Notes: generated by a model from the sequence alone, not told the origin. Positions 1 through 7,721 are shown, counted from the stretch's first letter. The stretch is DNA of 20,898 bases from Halocafeteria seosinensis (GCA_001687465.1 LVLI01001463.1:1-20898); one strand, 5' to 3'. Numbers and translations are program-made.

Positions 1-2
1 AC

Positions 3-302
3 GGTCACAATTTGTCGCTAAGTCAAGCCAATACGACTGGCACAGCAGGGTTAGTTTATTACAAAAACAATGCGAAAACGAAACCATGGCAGGCTCAAAT
101 CGGTGTTAGAGATGTATTTGGCAAACAATTTTGTTTGCGATCCCCATGTACATCCGACGAGCAATGGGCGACTAATGTTGCCAATCTCATGCGTCGTACC
201 TTACATGACGAGATATTTCCACCCTACGCTATAGAAGCCTTTTTAACCGAGACATCCAAAAAGCATCTTAGGAAATTGTTTTATCCAGCGGAATATCAAT
301 AG
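3..302 (+). CDS. AP2-domain protein, C-terminal part (gene cut by window edge)
   Basis: The reading frame is open to the left edge, so this is the end of a longer gene; a TTG at 12 is only the first possible in-window start and is not convincing. The visible segment begins with an N-T-T-G-x-x-G-L-x-Y stretch, then a W-Q-A-Q-I core, which is the pattern of the AP2 DNA-binding domain found at the end of HNH homing endonucleases (N-x-S-G-x-x-G-V-x-W, then W-x-A-x-I). The two complete HNH-AP2 proteins in this window (10082-10687 and 17577-18194) have the same layout, so the missing part probably holds NUMOD4 and HNH domains. That last step is inference. The final 35 residues match nothing I recognise. 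Confidence 0.6.
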   Translation, partial: GHNLSLSQANTTGTAGLVYYKNNAKTKPWQAQIGVRDVFGKQFCLRSPCTSDEQWATNVANLMRRTLHDEIFPPYAIEAFLTETSKKHLRKLFYPAEYQ

Positions 303-315
303 AATTTACTCAAAC

Positions 316-323
316 TATATATG
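316..323 (+). promoter_or_regulatory. Late-type motif TATATATG at start of small basic gene
   Basis: TATATATG overlaps the ATG at 321. It matches the element at most structural gene starts in the window. Confidence 0.6.
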
Positions 324-476
324 CCAAGAATCGTCAAGCCTAGACCCAAAGCACAGCGAACAGTGGTAGTCATTAATGGCGGACTTAAATCGTTTTCCCG
401 TCAATTCAAAAATTTGCCGAAAACGAGAGGTGTCGGAACAGCCGACAGATCACCTATTTTCAGGCAACGACCCTAA
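321..476 (+). CDS. Small basic protein, 51 aa (possible virion/DNA-binding peptide)
   Basis: This short ORF begins at an ATG embedded in TATATATG, the same start signature as the capsid and packaging genes, and ends at TAA 474-476. The product starts MPRIVKPRPK and is rich in Arg and Lys with almost no acidic residues. It resembles in composition the 52-residue basic protein at 16039, which also starts with MP and has the same start signature. Small arginine-rich peptides that condense or package DNA are common in DNA virions, so a core role is plausible. I recognise no family and the function is inferred from composition and context only. Confidence 0.6.
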   Translation: MPRIVKPRPKAQRTVVVINGGLKSFSRQFKNLPKTRGVGTADRSPIFRQRP

Positions 477-523
477 TTAGAAAGATTTGACTTTGAATCT
501 TCCAATCAAAGATTTAAACAGAC

Positions 524-535
524 TATATACTTATG
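524..535 (+). promoter_or_regulatory. Late-type motif TATATACTTATG ahead of fibre 1
   Basis: TATATAC followed closely by ATG at 533. That ATG is in a different frame from the long fibre ORF; see the finding on a possible +1 shift. Confidence 0.5.
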
Positions 536-578
536 TCACACAAATTATTTATCGAAACAGACAGAGGAATTCAGGCGT

Positions 579-2534
579 TTGTCTTTGAATAACGGGATTG
601 GTGCGACCGGATCAAGCAAAATTGATTTAAAGACCGCACCAAATGGTTTTTCATTTGATGGACAGAAGCGTCTGGAAAACAAGTGGAGCGAAACATCGGC
701 CACCACAGATATTGACGCCGGTTCCAACCGTATTACTAATTTGGCAACCCCGACCAGTTCATCCGATGCAACCACAAAGGGATACATTGACGGCCAAGTA
801 TCCGTTCCTCAATTGCGTCGTTCCGCACGTTTATATTATAGTTTTGATGATGCGAACGATCTTTTCAATGATAGCATTGGGAGTTACAATGCAACAGAAA
901 AAGGAAGCGGTTCAATATCTCAAGCGACAGGTAAAATTGGTAATGCCATTGAATTCACGGATACAGATAACGACTTTTTGGATTTAGGAGCGGGGGCGTT
1001 AGACCATGGTTCGGGCAATTTTACGTGGTCGTTTTGGGTTAATACGAATGACAATACAAAAACGCAAAACTTTCTGGGTTCTCGCTTGAATGCTGGGAAT
1101 ACAGATAACCGTATTGTGCTTTTTTATTCCAGCAGTGGAATTCTTTCTTTCCGAACTGACGATAGTGGCTCATCTTCTTCCATTAACGGTGATACCCTAT
1201 CCAATAATACATGGCATCATATCATTGTGACACGCAATGGAACAACCGGTACAATATACTTGGACGGGTCTCAAGTGGGCTCAGGGACAATAAGTGGTAG
1301 CAATTTAACAGGTGGAGAATCCATTTTCGGACAAGATGGAAGTAACAATCCTGATGGGTTGGTGGATGAAATTGGTGTTTGGGATCGAGTTTTAACACAA
1401 GATGAAATTACTTTCCTGTACAACAACGGCAACGGCACAAACAACTGGCAAGACACCTATCTAGCCACCAAGGGCGAAGTCACACAATTACGGCAATATA
1501 CCAACGCATTGGCGGGACTTCCCCAAATGCGACGGTCAGCCAGAGCCTATTACTCATTTGATGGGCCTAATTCCTATGCCGATTCCATTGGAACATATGA
1601 TGGGACAAATAATGGAGCAAGTATTGTTAGTGCGAAAATTGGCCAAGGGGCTGAATTTAATAAGAGTAACTCAGAGTATATAGATGTAGGTGATGCGTTT
1701 CATTTTGGATCGGGTGATTTTACGGTCGCATGTTGGGTACAATCAACTGATTTAACAGCCCCCAATACCGTGGTTGCGTCGGAAGCAAGTGGCGGAAATC
1801 CACGATGGTTTTTGGTATTTCGTGATACGAATATTTTTTCACTGTTCGCTGAAGATGCTTCTAATTCTGTACGTTTGGATACTTCATCAACCTTTTCCAC
1901 TAATACTTGGTATTTTGTGGTTGCGACTCGCACTGGAAGTACAGGGAAAATTTACGTTAATGGATCGCTTGAAGTGAGTGGGGCAACACGCTCTGGTTCA
2001 ATCTCACAGGGTGGGAATTCGGTTATTAGCCGGAGTGGTGCGAATCATATGAACGGCTTGATTGATGAAGTGGCTTGTTGGGATCGTGTTCTTTCCTCAG
2101 AGGAAATCACATATCTCTATAACAATGGAAACGGTACAAATGACTTTCAGTCCTTTGATTGGTATTCTCGACCGGCTCAAGCCAACGTTAATGTGAATGG
2201 CAATCGGTTGCTGAATACCAAGGTGATTGAATCTCATTCGGTGACCATTGGCGATGACGCTGTTCATAACATTCCGCTCAACACCAACGCCGGACGCCTG
2301 ACGGTGAATGACAACAATGGTAATTTAATCGAGTTATTGATGGATATCGCCAATGGCAACAGCCAGAAGTTAGGTGAGATTGGCACACAGTATGAAATCG
2401 CCACTGGGACGGCATCCGGCACAACTGGCACGGATGGTAAAATCAGTATTTTCCTTGATTCATCCAATAACCGAGCACAGATTGAAAACAGGGCTGGTGG
2501 CAGTCGGACGGTTCGGTATCTAGGTATTGATTAA
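579..2534 (+). CDS. Fibre/adhesin with two tandem LamG domains
   Basis: Predicted secreted-type adhesive virion fibre of 651 residues, counted from the TTG at 579. Residues 40-75 carry a tail-fibre repeat (S-N-R-I-T-N-L-x-x-P, then K-G-Y-I-D). Two homologous concanavalin A-like/LamG_3 domains follow at about 80-290 and 317-526. Each opens RRSAR-x-YYSFD and closes G-L-x-DE-x-x-x-WDRVL, then LYNNGNGTN. The C-terminus (527-651) is Asn/Thr/Gly-rich and looks like a trimerising tip. LamG_3 domains bind sugars, so host-surface attachment is the likely role. There is no in-frame ATG near the 5' end. The late-motif ATG at 533 is one frame off and stops after 18 codons, so a +1 shift, an assembly indel or a TTG start is needed. 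First of three tandem fibre genes. Confidence 0.8.
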   Translation: MSLNNGIGATGSSKIDLKTAPNGFSFDGQKRLENKWSETSATTDIDAGSNRITNLATPTSSSDATTKGYIDGQVSVPQLRRSARLYYSFDDANDLFNDSIGSYNATEKGSGSISQATGKIGNAIEFTDTDNDFLDLGAGALDHGSGNFTWSFWVNTNDNTKTQNFLGSRLNAGNTDNRIVLFYSSSGILSFRTDDSGSSSSINGDTLSNNTWHHIIVTRNGTTGTIYLDGSQVGSGTISGSNLTGGESIFGQDGSNNPDGLVDEIGVWDRVLTQDEITFLYNNGNGTNNWQDTYLATKGEVTQLRQYTNALAGLPQMRRSARAYYSFDGPNSYADSIGTYDGTNNGASIVSAKIGQGAEFNKSNSEYIDVGDAFHFGSGDFTVACWVQSTDLTAPNTVVASEASGGNPRWFLVFRDTNIFSLFAEDASNSVRLDTSSTFSTNTWYFVVATRTGSTGKIYVNGSLEVSGATRSGSISQGGNSVISRSGANHMNGLIDEVACWDRVLSSEEITYLYNNGNGTNDFQSFDWYSRPAQANVNVNGNRLLNTKVIESHSVTIGDDAVHNIPLNTNAGRLTVNDNNGNLIELLMDIANGNSQKLGEIGTQYEIATGTASGTTGTDGKISIFLDSSNNRAQIENRAGGSRTVRYLGID

Positions 2535-2538
2535 AGAG

Positions 2539-2564
2539 ATTCCACTCTGATAACAGACTGGAAT
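2539..2564 (+). terminator. Hairpin after fibre 1
   Basis: Arms ATTCCA-C-TCTG and CAGA-C-TGGAAT with loop ATAA form a 10-bp stem with one C-C mismatch, five bases after the TAA. Candidate transcript 3'-end signal by position and shape. Confidence 0.5.
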
Positions 2565-2573
2565 TCCGCCATG

Positions 2574-2583
2574 TTATATAATG
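2574..2583 (+). promoter_or_regulatory. Late-type motif TTATATAATG
   Basis: Fused to the ATG of fibre 2 at 2581. Confidence 0.6.
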
Positions 2584-3888
2584 TCATCACACGCAGGTGA
2601 ATATTTTGCTCCCGTTCAAGCCAAAGGGAATATCGTTCAAGAGGATCATATAGCGGTGGATACGCATAACGAGTGGAGTTATCACAGTGCATTTGAAAAC
2701 GTGGATTTTGCCGGATTCTTAGCCAAGAACGTAAGCAATCCGACAGCGGGACAAGATATGGTCACGAAGTCTTATATGGACAGCAATTTTACCACATCGT
2801 CCAATATTACCAGCAATTATCTTGACAGAGACGGCACGGACAAGATGGCATCTGATTTGGATTTAAACAGCCACAAGATTATCAATACAACCAACCCAAG
2901 TAATCCTGACGATTTGGTCACCCAACAACACCTCAATTTAGGTTATACCACCGAATCCAATGCTGACAGCCGGTATGTGTTTCAAGATGGATCAAAATCA
3001 ATGTCGGGATCGTTGAATATGAACTCATCCAATCGAATTATCAATTCATTAGACCCCACTAGTTCGGATCACGGTGTCACCCAAGGCTATTTACAAAATA
3101 ACTATCAGAACAAATCAACAATGGACAGTACCTTTGTGGATCGGTCGGGCGATACTATGACGAATGATCTGGATATGGCGGATCGGAGCGGTCAATTGAA
3201 CTTGTTACACCGAATTGAAAATGTAACCATTGATTCTGGCAGTGGGTCAGCCATTCCTCGCTCACATTTGGACAATAACTATGACAAAAAAGGTACGGTG
3301 GATAGCAATACGTTGGATTTAGCGGGATCAAACACTTTAACAGGTTCATTGGACTGCGGGAACAACCGGATTATCAATGTCAATAACCCAAGCAACAGCA
3401 AGGATCTGGTGAATGAACAGTTTTTGCAGAATAACAAACCGGTGGGGGAGAAAGAAGTTCATGAAGCGACGGACGTCAAGTCCTTTACTTTGAATCAAAA
3501 TGGCTCATTTACCCACGATTTCACGGTGGATAACCTTACTGATACCAATTACTTTGTTTGTATTGAATTGGTTTTGTGGGGAAGTTGGACGAACTCAGGT
3601 ACTGGAATTATATTAGATCACCTTGTGGATGACGGTTCAATGACCACAGACAATGATCCAGCGAAACAAGAGCAAAATTTTAACTCTGATGTCAGTCGGT
3701 TTAGTCTGAATAGTGCGAGTGTCGGCAACGAAAATGACAAGACGTCTTATTACCGCTTCTGGGTAACCACTAGTTCAACCACTTCTATCAAGTTTTCGAG
3801 CGGGGTAGCAGACAACGGCGTTTTGGGGTCTTCTACCACCGTTCATAGTAAAATTAAAGTTAAGTTGATGAAAGCCAATCTTGTGTAA
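2581..3888 (+). CDS. Fibre protein 2 with phage-tail-fibre-type repeats
   Basis: Predicted 435-residue virion fibre. The N-terminal 45 residues contain E-D-H-x-x-x-D-x-H-x-x-W-S-x-H, closely matched in fibre 3 and so probably a shared capsid-anchoring segment. From about 45 to 290 come four or five degenerate repeats of roughly 45-50 residues (D-G-x-x-x-M-x-x-D-L-D-x-N-x-x-x-I-I-N, then P-x-x-x-x-D-x-V-x-x-x-Y), the pattern of phage tail fibres and viral receptor-binding shafts. The last 140 residues form a beta-rich head paralogous to that of fibre 3 (shared S-E/N-E-N-D, L-G-S-S-x-T-V-H-S-K-I). The head probably recognises the host. No catalytic motif seen. Confidence 0.8.
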   Translation: MSSHAGEYFAPVQAKGNIVQEDHIAVDTHNEWSYHSAFENVDFAGFLAKNVSNPTAGQDMVTKSYMDSNFTTSSNITSNYLDRDGTDKMASDLDLNSHKIINTTNPSNPDDLVTQQHLNLGYTTESNADSRYVFQDGSKSMSGSLNMNSSNRIINSLDPTSSDHGVTQGYLQNNYQNKSTMDSTFVDRSGDTMTNDLDMADRSGQLNLLHRIENVTIDSGSGSAIPRSHLDNNYDKKGTVDSNTLDLAGSNTLTGSLDCGNNRIINVNNPSNSKDLVNEQFLQNNKPVGEKEVHEATDVKSFTLNQNGSFTHDFTVDNLTDTNYFVCIELVLWGSWTNSGTGIILDHLVDDGSMTTDNDPAKQEQNFNSDVSRFSLNSASVGNENDKTSYYRFWVTTSSTTSIKFSSGVADNGVLGSSTTVHSKIKVKLMKANLV

Positions 3889-3908
3889 CAGAGATTTTCC
3901 TCAAATGA

Positions 3909-3916
3909 TATACATG
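3909..3916 (+). promoter_or_regulatory. Late-type motif TATACATG
   Basis: Used to choose 3914 as the start of fibre 3 over the in-frame ATG at 3905 and the TTG at 3881. Confidence 0.55.
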
Positions 3917-5203
3917 TCATATTTTTCAGCATGGAGAGCAACCGATCGTGGCGAAGGAGGTGAAAGAGGTTACGTGGTGGCCGAGGATCACACCAATATA
4001 GACCCGCACGATAAGTGGAGTCTGCATCCAGCGTTACAAGATGTCGATTTCGGTAGCAATAAGGCAACCAATCTAGCAAACCCAAGTAACTCACAGGATG
4101 GCACGACGTTGAATTATATTAACAATAACTTTACCCCGACAAGCACCTTGAACAGTACCTATCTTCGTACCGATGGAAGCAACAAAATGAGTGGTGACCT
4201 TAACCTTGACTCCAACAAAGGCATTAATGTGGCCAATCCAACCGCCAGTTCAGATGGCGTTAATTTATCGTTTCTCCAAAGCAACTATGCCACCGAAAAT
4301 ACCAATGACAGCCGTTATCTACATCAAGATGGCTCGAAGGCTATGTCTGGCGATCTTGATTTGAATAGCAATCGCATTATCAACCTTAGCGATCCCACTC
4401 AGACCGATAATTGTGTCAATCTTAACTATCTGGGAACAAACTATTACGATCAAAGTACTGCCAACAGTAACTTCCTGCAAACCGATGGAAGTAATTCAAT
4501 GTTAGGAGCACTTAACATGGACAACAATAAAATCATAGGGGTCTCCGATCCCAATTCAGCCGATGATGCAGTCACCCGCAATTACTTATCTAATAACTAT
4601 TATGATCAAACCGAACTAGGGGCTAATTTCGTGGCGACAGATGGATCATCCACCATGACTGGGAATTTGGACGTAGGTGACAACAAAGTGGTGAATGTCA
4701 ATGATCCGACATCATCCAAAGATGGGGTAAATTTGCAGTATTTCAATGCTAATCAATCATCCAATAATGTCGTGGATGTTCAAAGAGAGGTTGATGTCCA
4801 AAGTCAATCGCTGAGCCAAGGTGGCAGTTTCTTTCACACTATGTCGGTGACCGGCTTGACCAACCGCAAATATCTATGTCATGTTCAACTGTTGGTTTGG
4901 TCAGATTATACTAACACTGGCGGGGATATTTTTGCGATCCATAAAGCAACGGATGACGTTGGGGATGTTTTTGCCCCTGTAGCGGAATCGTTTAATAACA
5001 ACAGCGACGCCTCTCGGATCAACCCAACAACACATATTATTGGGTCAGAGAATGATTTGACTATGTACTATTCTTTCACTATTTTGACCAACACTACCGA
5101 AAATATTGACTTTACCACTGAAATAAACGACAATGGCAATCTGGGCTCTAGTAAGACCGTACATAGCAAGATAGAAGCGTTTTTGATTCCCGCCACGACT
5201 TAA
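3914..5203 (+). CDS. Fibre protein 3, paralogue of fibre 2
   Basis: Predicted fibre of 429 residues. The start at 3914 (MSYFSAW) is chosen because it abuts TATACATG; the gene at 12141 also begins MSYF. An anchor-like segment (A-E-D-H-x-x-I-D-P-H-D-K-W-S) is followed by five or six shaft repeats with D-G-S-x-x-M-x-G-D-L-x-L and N-x-x-N-x-x-x-P-x-x-x-x-D spacing. The C-terminal head of about 140 residues is homologous to that of fibre 2 but clearly diverged, as expected for receptor-binding domains. It is the last of three fibre genes spaced 25-50 bases apart on one strand, all with late motifs. Role in attachment is inferred. Confidence 0.8.
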   Translation: MSYFSAWRATDRGEGGERGYVVAEDHTNIDPHDKWSLHPALQDVDFGSNKATNLANPSNSQDGTTLNYINNNFTPTSTLNSTYLRTDGSNKMSGDLNLDSNKGINVANPTASSDGVNLSFLQSNYATENTNDSRYLHQDGSKAMSGDLDLNSNRIINLSDPTQTDNCVNLNYLGTNYYDQSTANSNFLQTDGSNSMLGALNMDNNKIIGVSDPNSADDAVTRNYLSNNYYDQTELGANFVATDGSSTMTGNLDVGDNKVVNVNDPTSSKDGVNLQYFNANQSSNNVVDVQREVDVQSQSLSQGGSFFHTMSVTGLTNRKYLCHVQLLVWSDYTNTGGDIFAIHKATDDVGDVFAPVAESFNNNSDASRINPTTHIIGSENDLTMYYSFTILTNTTENIDFTTEINDNGNLGSSKTVHSKIEAFLIPATT

Positions 5204-5207
5204 CCAG

Positions 5208-5218
5208 AAAAATGATTG
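5208..5218 (+). promoter_or_regulatory. Early-type promoter motif AAAAATGATTG
   Basis: Exact copy; its internal A of ATG is 27 bases before the ATG of the GIY-YIG gene at 5239. Confidence 0.65.
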
Positions 5219-5238
5219 CCGACATGAACGAATAATCT

Positions 5239-5820
5239 ATGCCCGATTATTCACAGACCGTCGTCTATATGATCCGCTGTTTGGACGAAAGCATTCCGGA
5301 TATCTATATTGGAGCAACCACAAATTTTGAACACCGGAAAAGACAACACAAATCTGCATGTTACAATCCTAAATCCAAGAATTACAATTATTATCTGTAC
5401 CGGTTCATCCGGGAACATGGGGGATGGGCTAATTGGCAGATGGAAATTATAGATCATGTACCCTGTGACAATGCTCACCACAAGGGTTGTATTGAGCAAC
5501 ATTATTTGGAGTGCTACCGAGACGAAGCTACGTTAAATTCAAGAGAGTGTCCTATTTATGAGGATTACAAACAATGGCATCAAGCCCATCGAGAATATAG
5601 AAAAGAATATTCCAAACAATGGCGTCAGACTCATTGGGAACAACAGTCACAAAAATACAAGCAATGGTATCAAACACACAGAGACTATCAATTAAACCGA
5701 CAAGCCGAACGTATCAATTGCGAGTTATGTGGATTGAAGACAAACCGAGGTCACAGAGCCCGTCACCAGAAATCCGCTAAATGCCGAAACAACCGAACCA
5801 CCCAAACAAATGAAACCTAA
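5239..5820 (+). CDS. GIY-YIG endonuclease with C-terminal zinc finger
   Basis: 193-residue probable freestanding homing endonuclease. The GIY-YIG core is visible as V-Y-M-I (Tyr10), I-Y-I-G (23-25), the catalytic Arg in F-E-H-R-K (Arg33) and a downstream Glu in C-I-E-Q-H-Y (Glu86). Residues 112-155 carry three copies of K-Q-W-x-Q-x-H, probably a helical DNA-binding spacer. The end has C-E-L-C-G then H-x-x-x-H and a final Cys, a small zinc finger. The gene at 13839 is a paralogue (same MPDY start, same zinc finger) lacking most of the spacer. It cleaves DNA, probably at a specific site. An early-type motif lies upstream while the flanking fibre gene is late-type. Confidence 0.85.
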   Translation: MPDYSQTVVYMIRCLDESIPDIYIGATTNFEHRKRQHKSACYNPKSKNYNYYLYRFIREHGGWANWQMEIIDHVPCDNAHHKGCIEQHYLECYRDEATLNSRECPIYEDYKQWHQAHREYRKEYSKQWRQTHWEQQSQKYKQWYQTHRDYQLNRQAERINCELCGLKTNRGHRARHQKSAKCRNNRTTQTNET

Positions 5821-5883
5821 TACATTTGAAACGTTAATTATTTTTTTTTTTGTTTAATGATTTTACAAAAAAGCCTAGAGACA

Positions 5884-5894
5884 AAAAATGATTG
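5884..5894 (+). promoter_or_regulatory. Early-type promoter motif AAAAATGATTG
   Basis: Exact copy, 25 bases (from its internal ATG) before the start at 5913. An 11-T run at 5841-5851 lies just upstream and may end the previous transcript. Confidence 0.6.
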
Positions 5895-5912
5895 AGGGTA
5901 TAGGAGGTAATC

Positions 5913-6386
5913 ATGTCATCCAACCAGCCACAACAAAACAAAAACATCAGCAAAACCACGGATCAAGATATCTTCAACATAAAATTCAATTTTGGCAAAT
6001 ACAAGGGCGAAACAATCGGCCATATTGCAAAGACCAAACCCGCCTATGTGTGGGAAATCCTTTGCCAAAATAAGGATGAAGAGTTTGGTAATTCGCTATT
6101 TTATAAGGAACTGCAAATGATCTTCGGCAAAGTGGATCAGAGATTACCTTTCGGGTTGTACGAGGGCAAATCCATGCGAAAGGTCATGAAAGTTGCACCG
6201 GACTATCTCAAATGGCTTCTTGCTCGACTTAAAGAAAGTGAAGTGGAAAAAAATGGTTGGTTATGCGCCAAACTTCGCTATCTATTCAATGAGTTATCGT
6301 TTCATGAACTTTCATCCTATCCAAATCCTGATGAGATTAGCGATTCGGATGAGGATAGTATCGATCTTGCGAATGACGATGAATAG
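5913..6386 (+). CDS. Protein with two tandem ExoX-C / DUF3820-like motifs
   Basis: 157-residue protein. Two copies of the short F-G-x-Y-x-G-K/E motif with a later P-x-Y-x-x-W are visible: residues 25-50 (FNFGKYKGET, then PAYVWEIL) and 79-103 (PFGLYEGKSM, then PDYLKWLL). This pattern is typical of the small domain at the C-terminus of exodeoxyribonuclease X-like proteins and of DUF3820, where it is thought to help contact nucleic acid. No nuclease catalytic domain is present. The last 25 residues are highly acidic. The gene has an early-type promoter and converges with the next gene across a hairpin. Function unknown; a nucleic-acid-binding accessory role is possible. Confidence 0.6.
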   Translation: MSSNQPQQNKNISKTTDQDIFNIKFNFGKYKGETIGHIAKTKPAYVWEILCQNKDEEFGNSLFYKELQMIFGKVDQRLPFGLYEGKSMRKVMKVAPDYLKWLLARLKESEVEKNGWLCAKLRYLFNELSFHELSSYPNPDEISDSDEDSIDLANDDE

Positions 6387-6411
6387 AACCAAAATCAAAT
6401 TGACTTTGGTT
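6387..6411. terminator. Hairpin between convergent genes
   Basis: Arms AACCAAAATC and GACTTTGGTT, loop AAATT, one A-C mismatch. It begins directly after the stop of the plus-strand gene and ends before the stop of the minus-strand gene, so it could serve both transcripts. Confidence 0.5.
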
Positions 6412-6412
6412 T

Positions 6413-7114
6413 TTATGAAATAAGTCCGTTACTATACATGTTGTACAAATCATCGGGACAAAATCGCATTAACAACCAGATGAAATGATTGCGAATGTCC
6501 TCATGAATTAAATTATATAGATCACCCTTGGTAATTCGCCAAAAATCTTTATCGGTCAAGGGATATTTTTGAATAAGCGGTAGATAGATGTCGGATCGGC
6601 CTTTGGCGATGGCCATGGACATAAAATCCACTATCAGTTCGGTTTGATGAACGTCTGAATGGTGTATCTCCTGTTCCAGATACCATTCAATCCCCGAACT
6701 CGACGGGATATTCCAATCCAAAAGAAAGATATAAAGATCCATCATAACGCCAGACCGACAATGAATGGGTTGATCACACTCTGGTTCGGGTGGCCAACGA
6801 TGCTTATTCGCCTGATCGACAAACATGAAAGTTTCAAACTGCTGTTCGTTGAGCAAGACTTTATAAACAATGCGAATGGTATTTAGGCGATTGGGGTCGT
6901 CTTTGTTGCCATATAGGTCGGTAATCTCCGTCAAAAAATGATTCAACCGATGTTTGTCCGCAAGAAATTGTGGATTGGTCTCGGACAATTGGATCAGTGC
7001 ACGACCGGCCATTTCGCCTTCTAAAACGGGCAGACGAACCCCCTCTACCGTGGGTGTATGACAGCCCGTGTCACACATAGTTTCATCTGTTCGATGAAAC
7101 CGGATGCGTGGCAT
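6413..7114 (-). CDS. Conserved-looking hypothetical protein, 233 aa
   Basis: I do not recognise the family. The start at 7114 is supported by TATATG overlapping the ATG. The N-terminus has several His/Cys/Arg residues (TDETMCDTGCHTP), and the rest looks mainly alpha-helical with aromatic-rich segments (DLYIFLLDW, HFIWLLMRF). No signal peptide or catalytic motif is clear. It is the only minus-strand gene in the first 17 kb. Its upstream region shares a compound block with that of the unrelated minus-strand gene at 18599, so the two may be co-regulated. Convergent with 5913-6386 and divergent from 7175-7621. Confidence 0.65.
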   Translation of the reverse strand: MPRIRFHRTDETMCDTGCHTPTVEGVRLPVLEGEMAGRALIQLSETNPQFLADKHRLNHFLTEITDLYGNKDDPNRLNTIRIVYKVLLNEQQFETFMFVDQANKHRWPPEPECDQPIHCRSGVMMDLYIFLLDWNIPSSSGIEWYLEQEIHHSDVHQTELIVDFMSMAIAKGRSDIYLPLIQKYPLTDKDFWRITKGDLYNLIHEDIRNHFIWLLMRFCPDDLYNMYSNGLIS

Positions 7115-7160
7115 ATACCATGGGTTACACCATTTGTTTCTAACCTATAAAAAATGAATG
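7111..7160 (-). promoter_or_regulatory. Regulatory block, copy 1 (shared with 18595-18655)
   Basis: Read on the minus strand it contains ATTCATTTTTT, then GGTTAGAAACAAA (7133-7145), then CATGGTATATGCC across the start codon. The same three segments in the same order occur before the gene at 18599. It also holds the early-type motif of the divergent gene at 7175. Confidence 0.6.
7150..7160 (+). promoter_or_regulatory. Early-type motif variant AAAAATGAATG
   Basis: One base from the consensus. Its ATG is in frame with the gene, but by analogy with the other copies the start is probably 7175, 21 bases downstream. Confidence 0.5.
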
Positions 7161-7174
7161 GGTGTCAAACACCA

Positions 7175-7621
7175 ATGTCACTTAATGGAAACGTGAATGC
7201 TGAAACCGCTATTTTTGAGGATATGGAGGACATGTCGGATATGCGAACCTACATACTCTATCATTTGTTTGGCGGGATCAAAGAGATCATGGAACGATAC
7301 CCAGAGAAAGAGCCAATGTTTCGTCACTTTTTTGATTATTATCGTTATATCATTCTATTTGACCAAAGCGACCGCAACCAGTCAAGTCGAGATCTTGGGT
7401 TTGGTTTCACGGATGCACAACGAAATGATTACATAAACCGATACCGCTTAAATGAATGGAAACATTGCCATTGTAGTGATGTCAAAATAGCCTTTATTCA
7501 TCCACAAACAACACTCCAAATCTTTGTGCCGGTGGAAGATGCCAAACATTTTCTTAATGTTCATTTTGATACATGGGACAATGGTGGCCAAAGCCAGTTT
7601 GTACAGTCACCGTCTGTCTAG
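7175..7621 (+). CDS. Tandem paralogue A, hypothetical protein (148 aa)
   Basis: Unknown function. It shares order and motifs with the next gene: an acidic FEDM/FEDL segment near the N-terminus, a helix with Y-x-x-H, a Y-Y-R-Y-I-I-L-F segment matching H-K-R-I-I-L-L, and a C-terminal V-K-I-A-F-I/V-H-x-x-x-x-x-Q-x-x-x-x-x-x-x-A-x-x-F-L. The second half is less alike. The start at 7175 is chosen to place the early-type motif at its usual distance; an in-frame ATG at 7154 would add seven residues. Cytosolic by lack of membrane segments. The pair may be host-interaction factors, but nothing in the sequence proves it. Confidence 0.65.
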   Translation: MSLNGNVNAETAIFEDMEDMSDMRTYILYHLFGGIKEIMERYPEKEPMFRHFFDYYRYIILFDQSDRNQSSRDLGFGFTDAQRNDYINRYRLNEWKHCHCSDVKIAFIHPQTTLQIFVPVEDAKHFLNVHFDTWDNGGQSQFVQSPSV

Positions 7622-7710
7622 GAAATGTCAGACCAACCGGCAAGCCACTTGAATTTATTACTCGATATAAACTTTGTTGATTGTAAGCCAACTTAATGGT
7701 CATTCCACAA

Positions 7711-7721
7711 AAAAATGATTG
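7711..7721 (+). promoter_or_regulatory. Early-type promoter motif AAAAATGATTG
   Basis: Exact copy; its internal ATG is 28 bases before the ATG at 7743 and is followed at once by a stop, so it is not a start codon. Confidence 0.65.

Noticed and set aside
1271-1456. Reverse-strand frames of 60-90 codons inside long genes (also at 1700, 2264, 3155, 12554, 12739, 13391, 14614, 15315).
   Set aside because: They are shadows of confident coding genes, with no promoter motif and unusual amino acid composition.
5896-5915. A perfect Shine-Dalgarno-like AGGAGGT eight bases before the ATG at 5913.
   Set aside because: No other gene start in the window shows one and the gene content is of a eukaryotic virus; likely chance.
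5888-6073. A 61-codon frame starting at the ATG inside the early-type motif, and similar ATGs at 5212, 7715, 13811, 20670.
   Set aside because: They are out of frame with the real gene or stop after a few codons, and the motif sits at a steady distance upstream of genuine starts.
6934-6944. AAAAATGATTC on the plus strand.
   Set aside because: One base off the early motif, but inside the coding region of the minus-strand gene 6413-7114 with no gene starting nearby.
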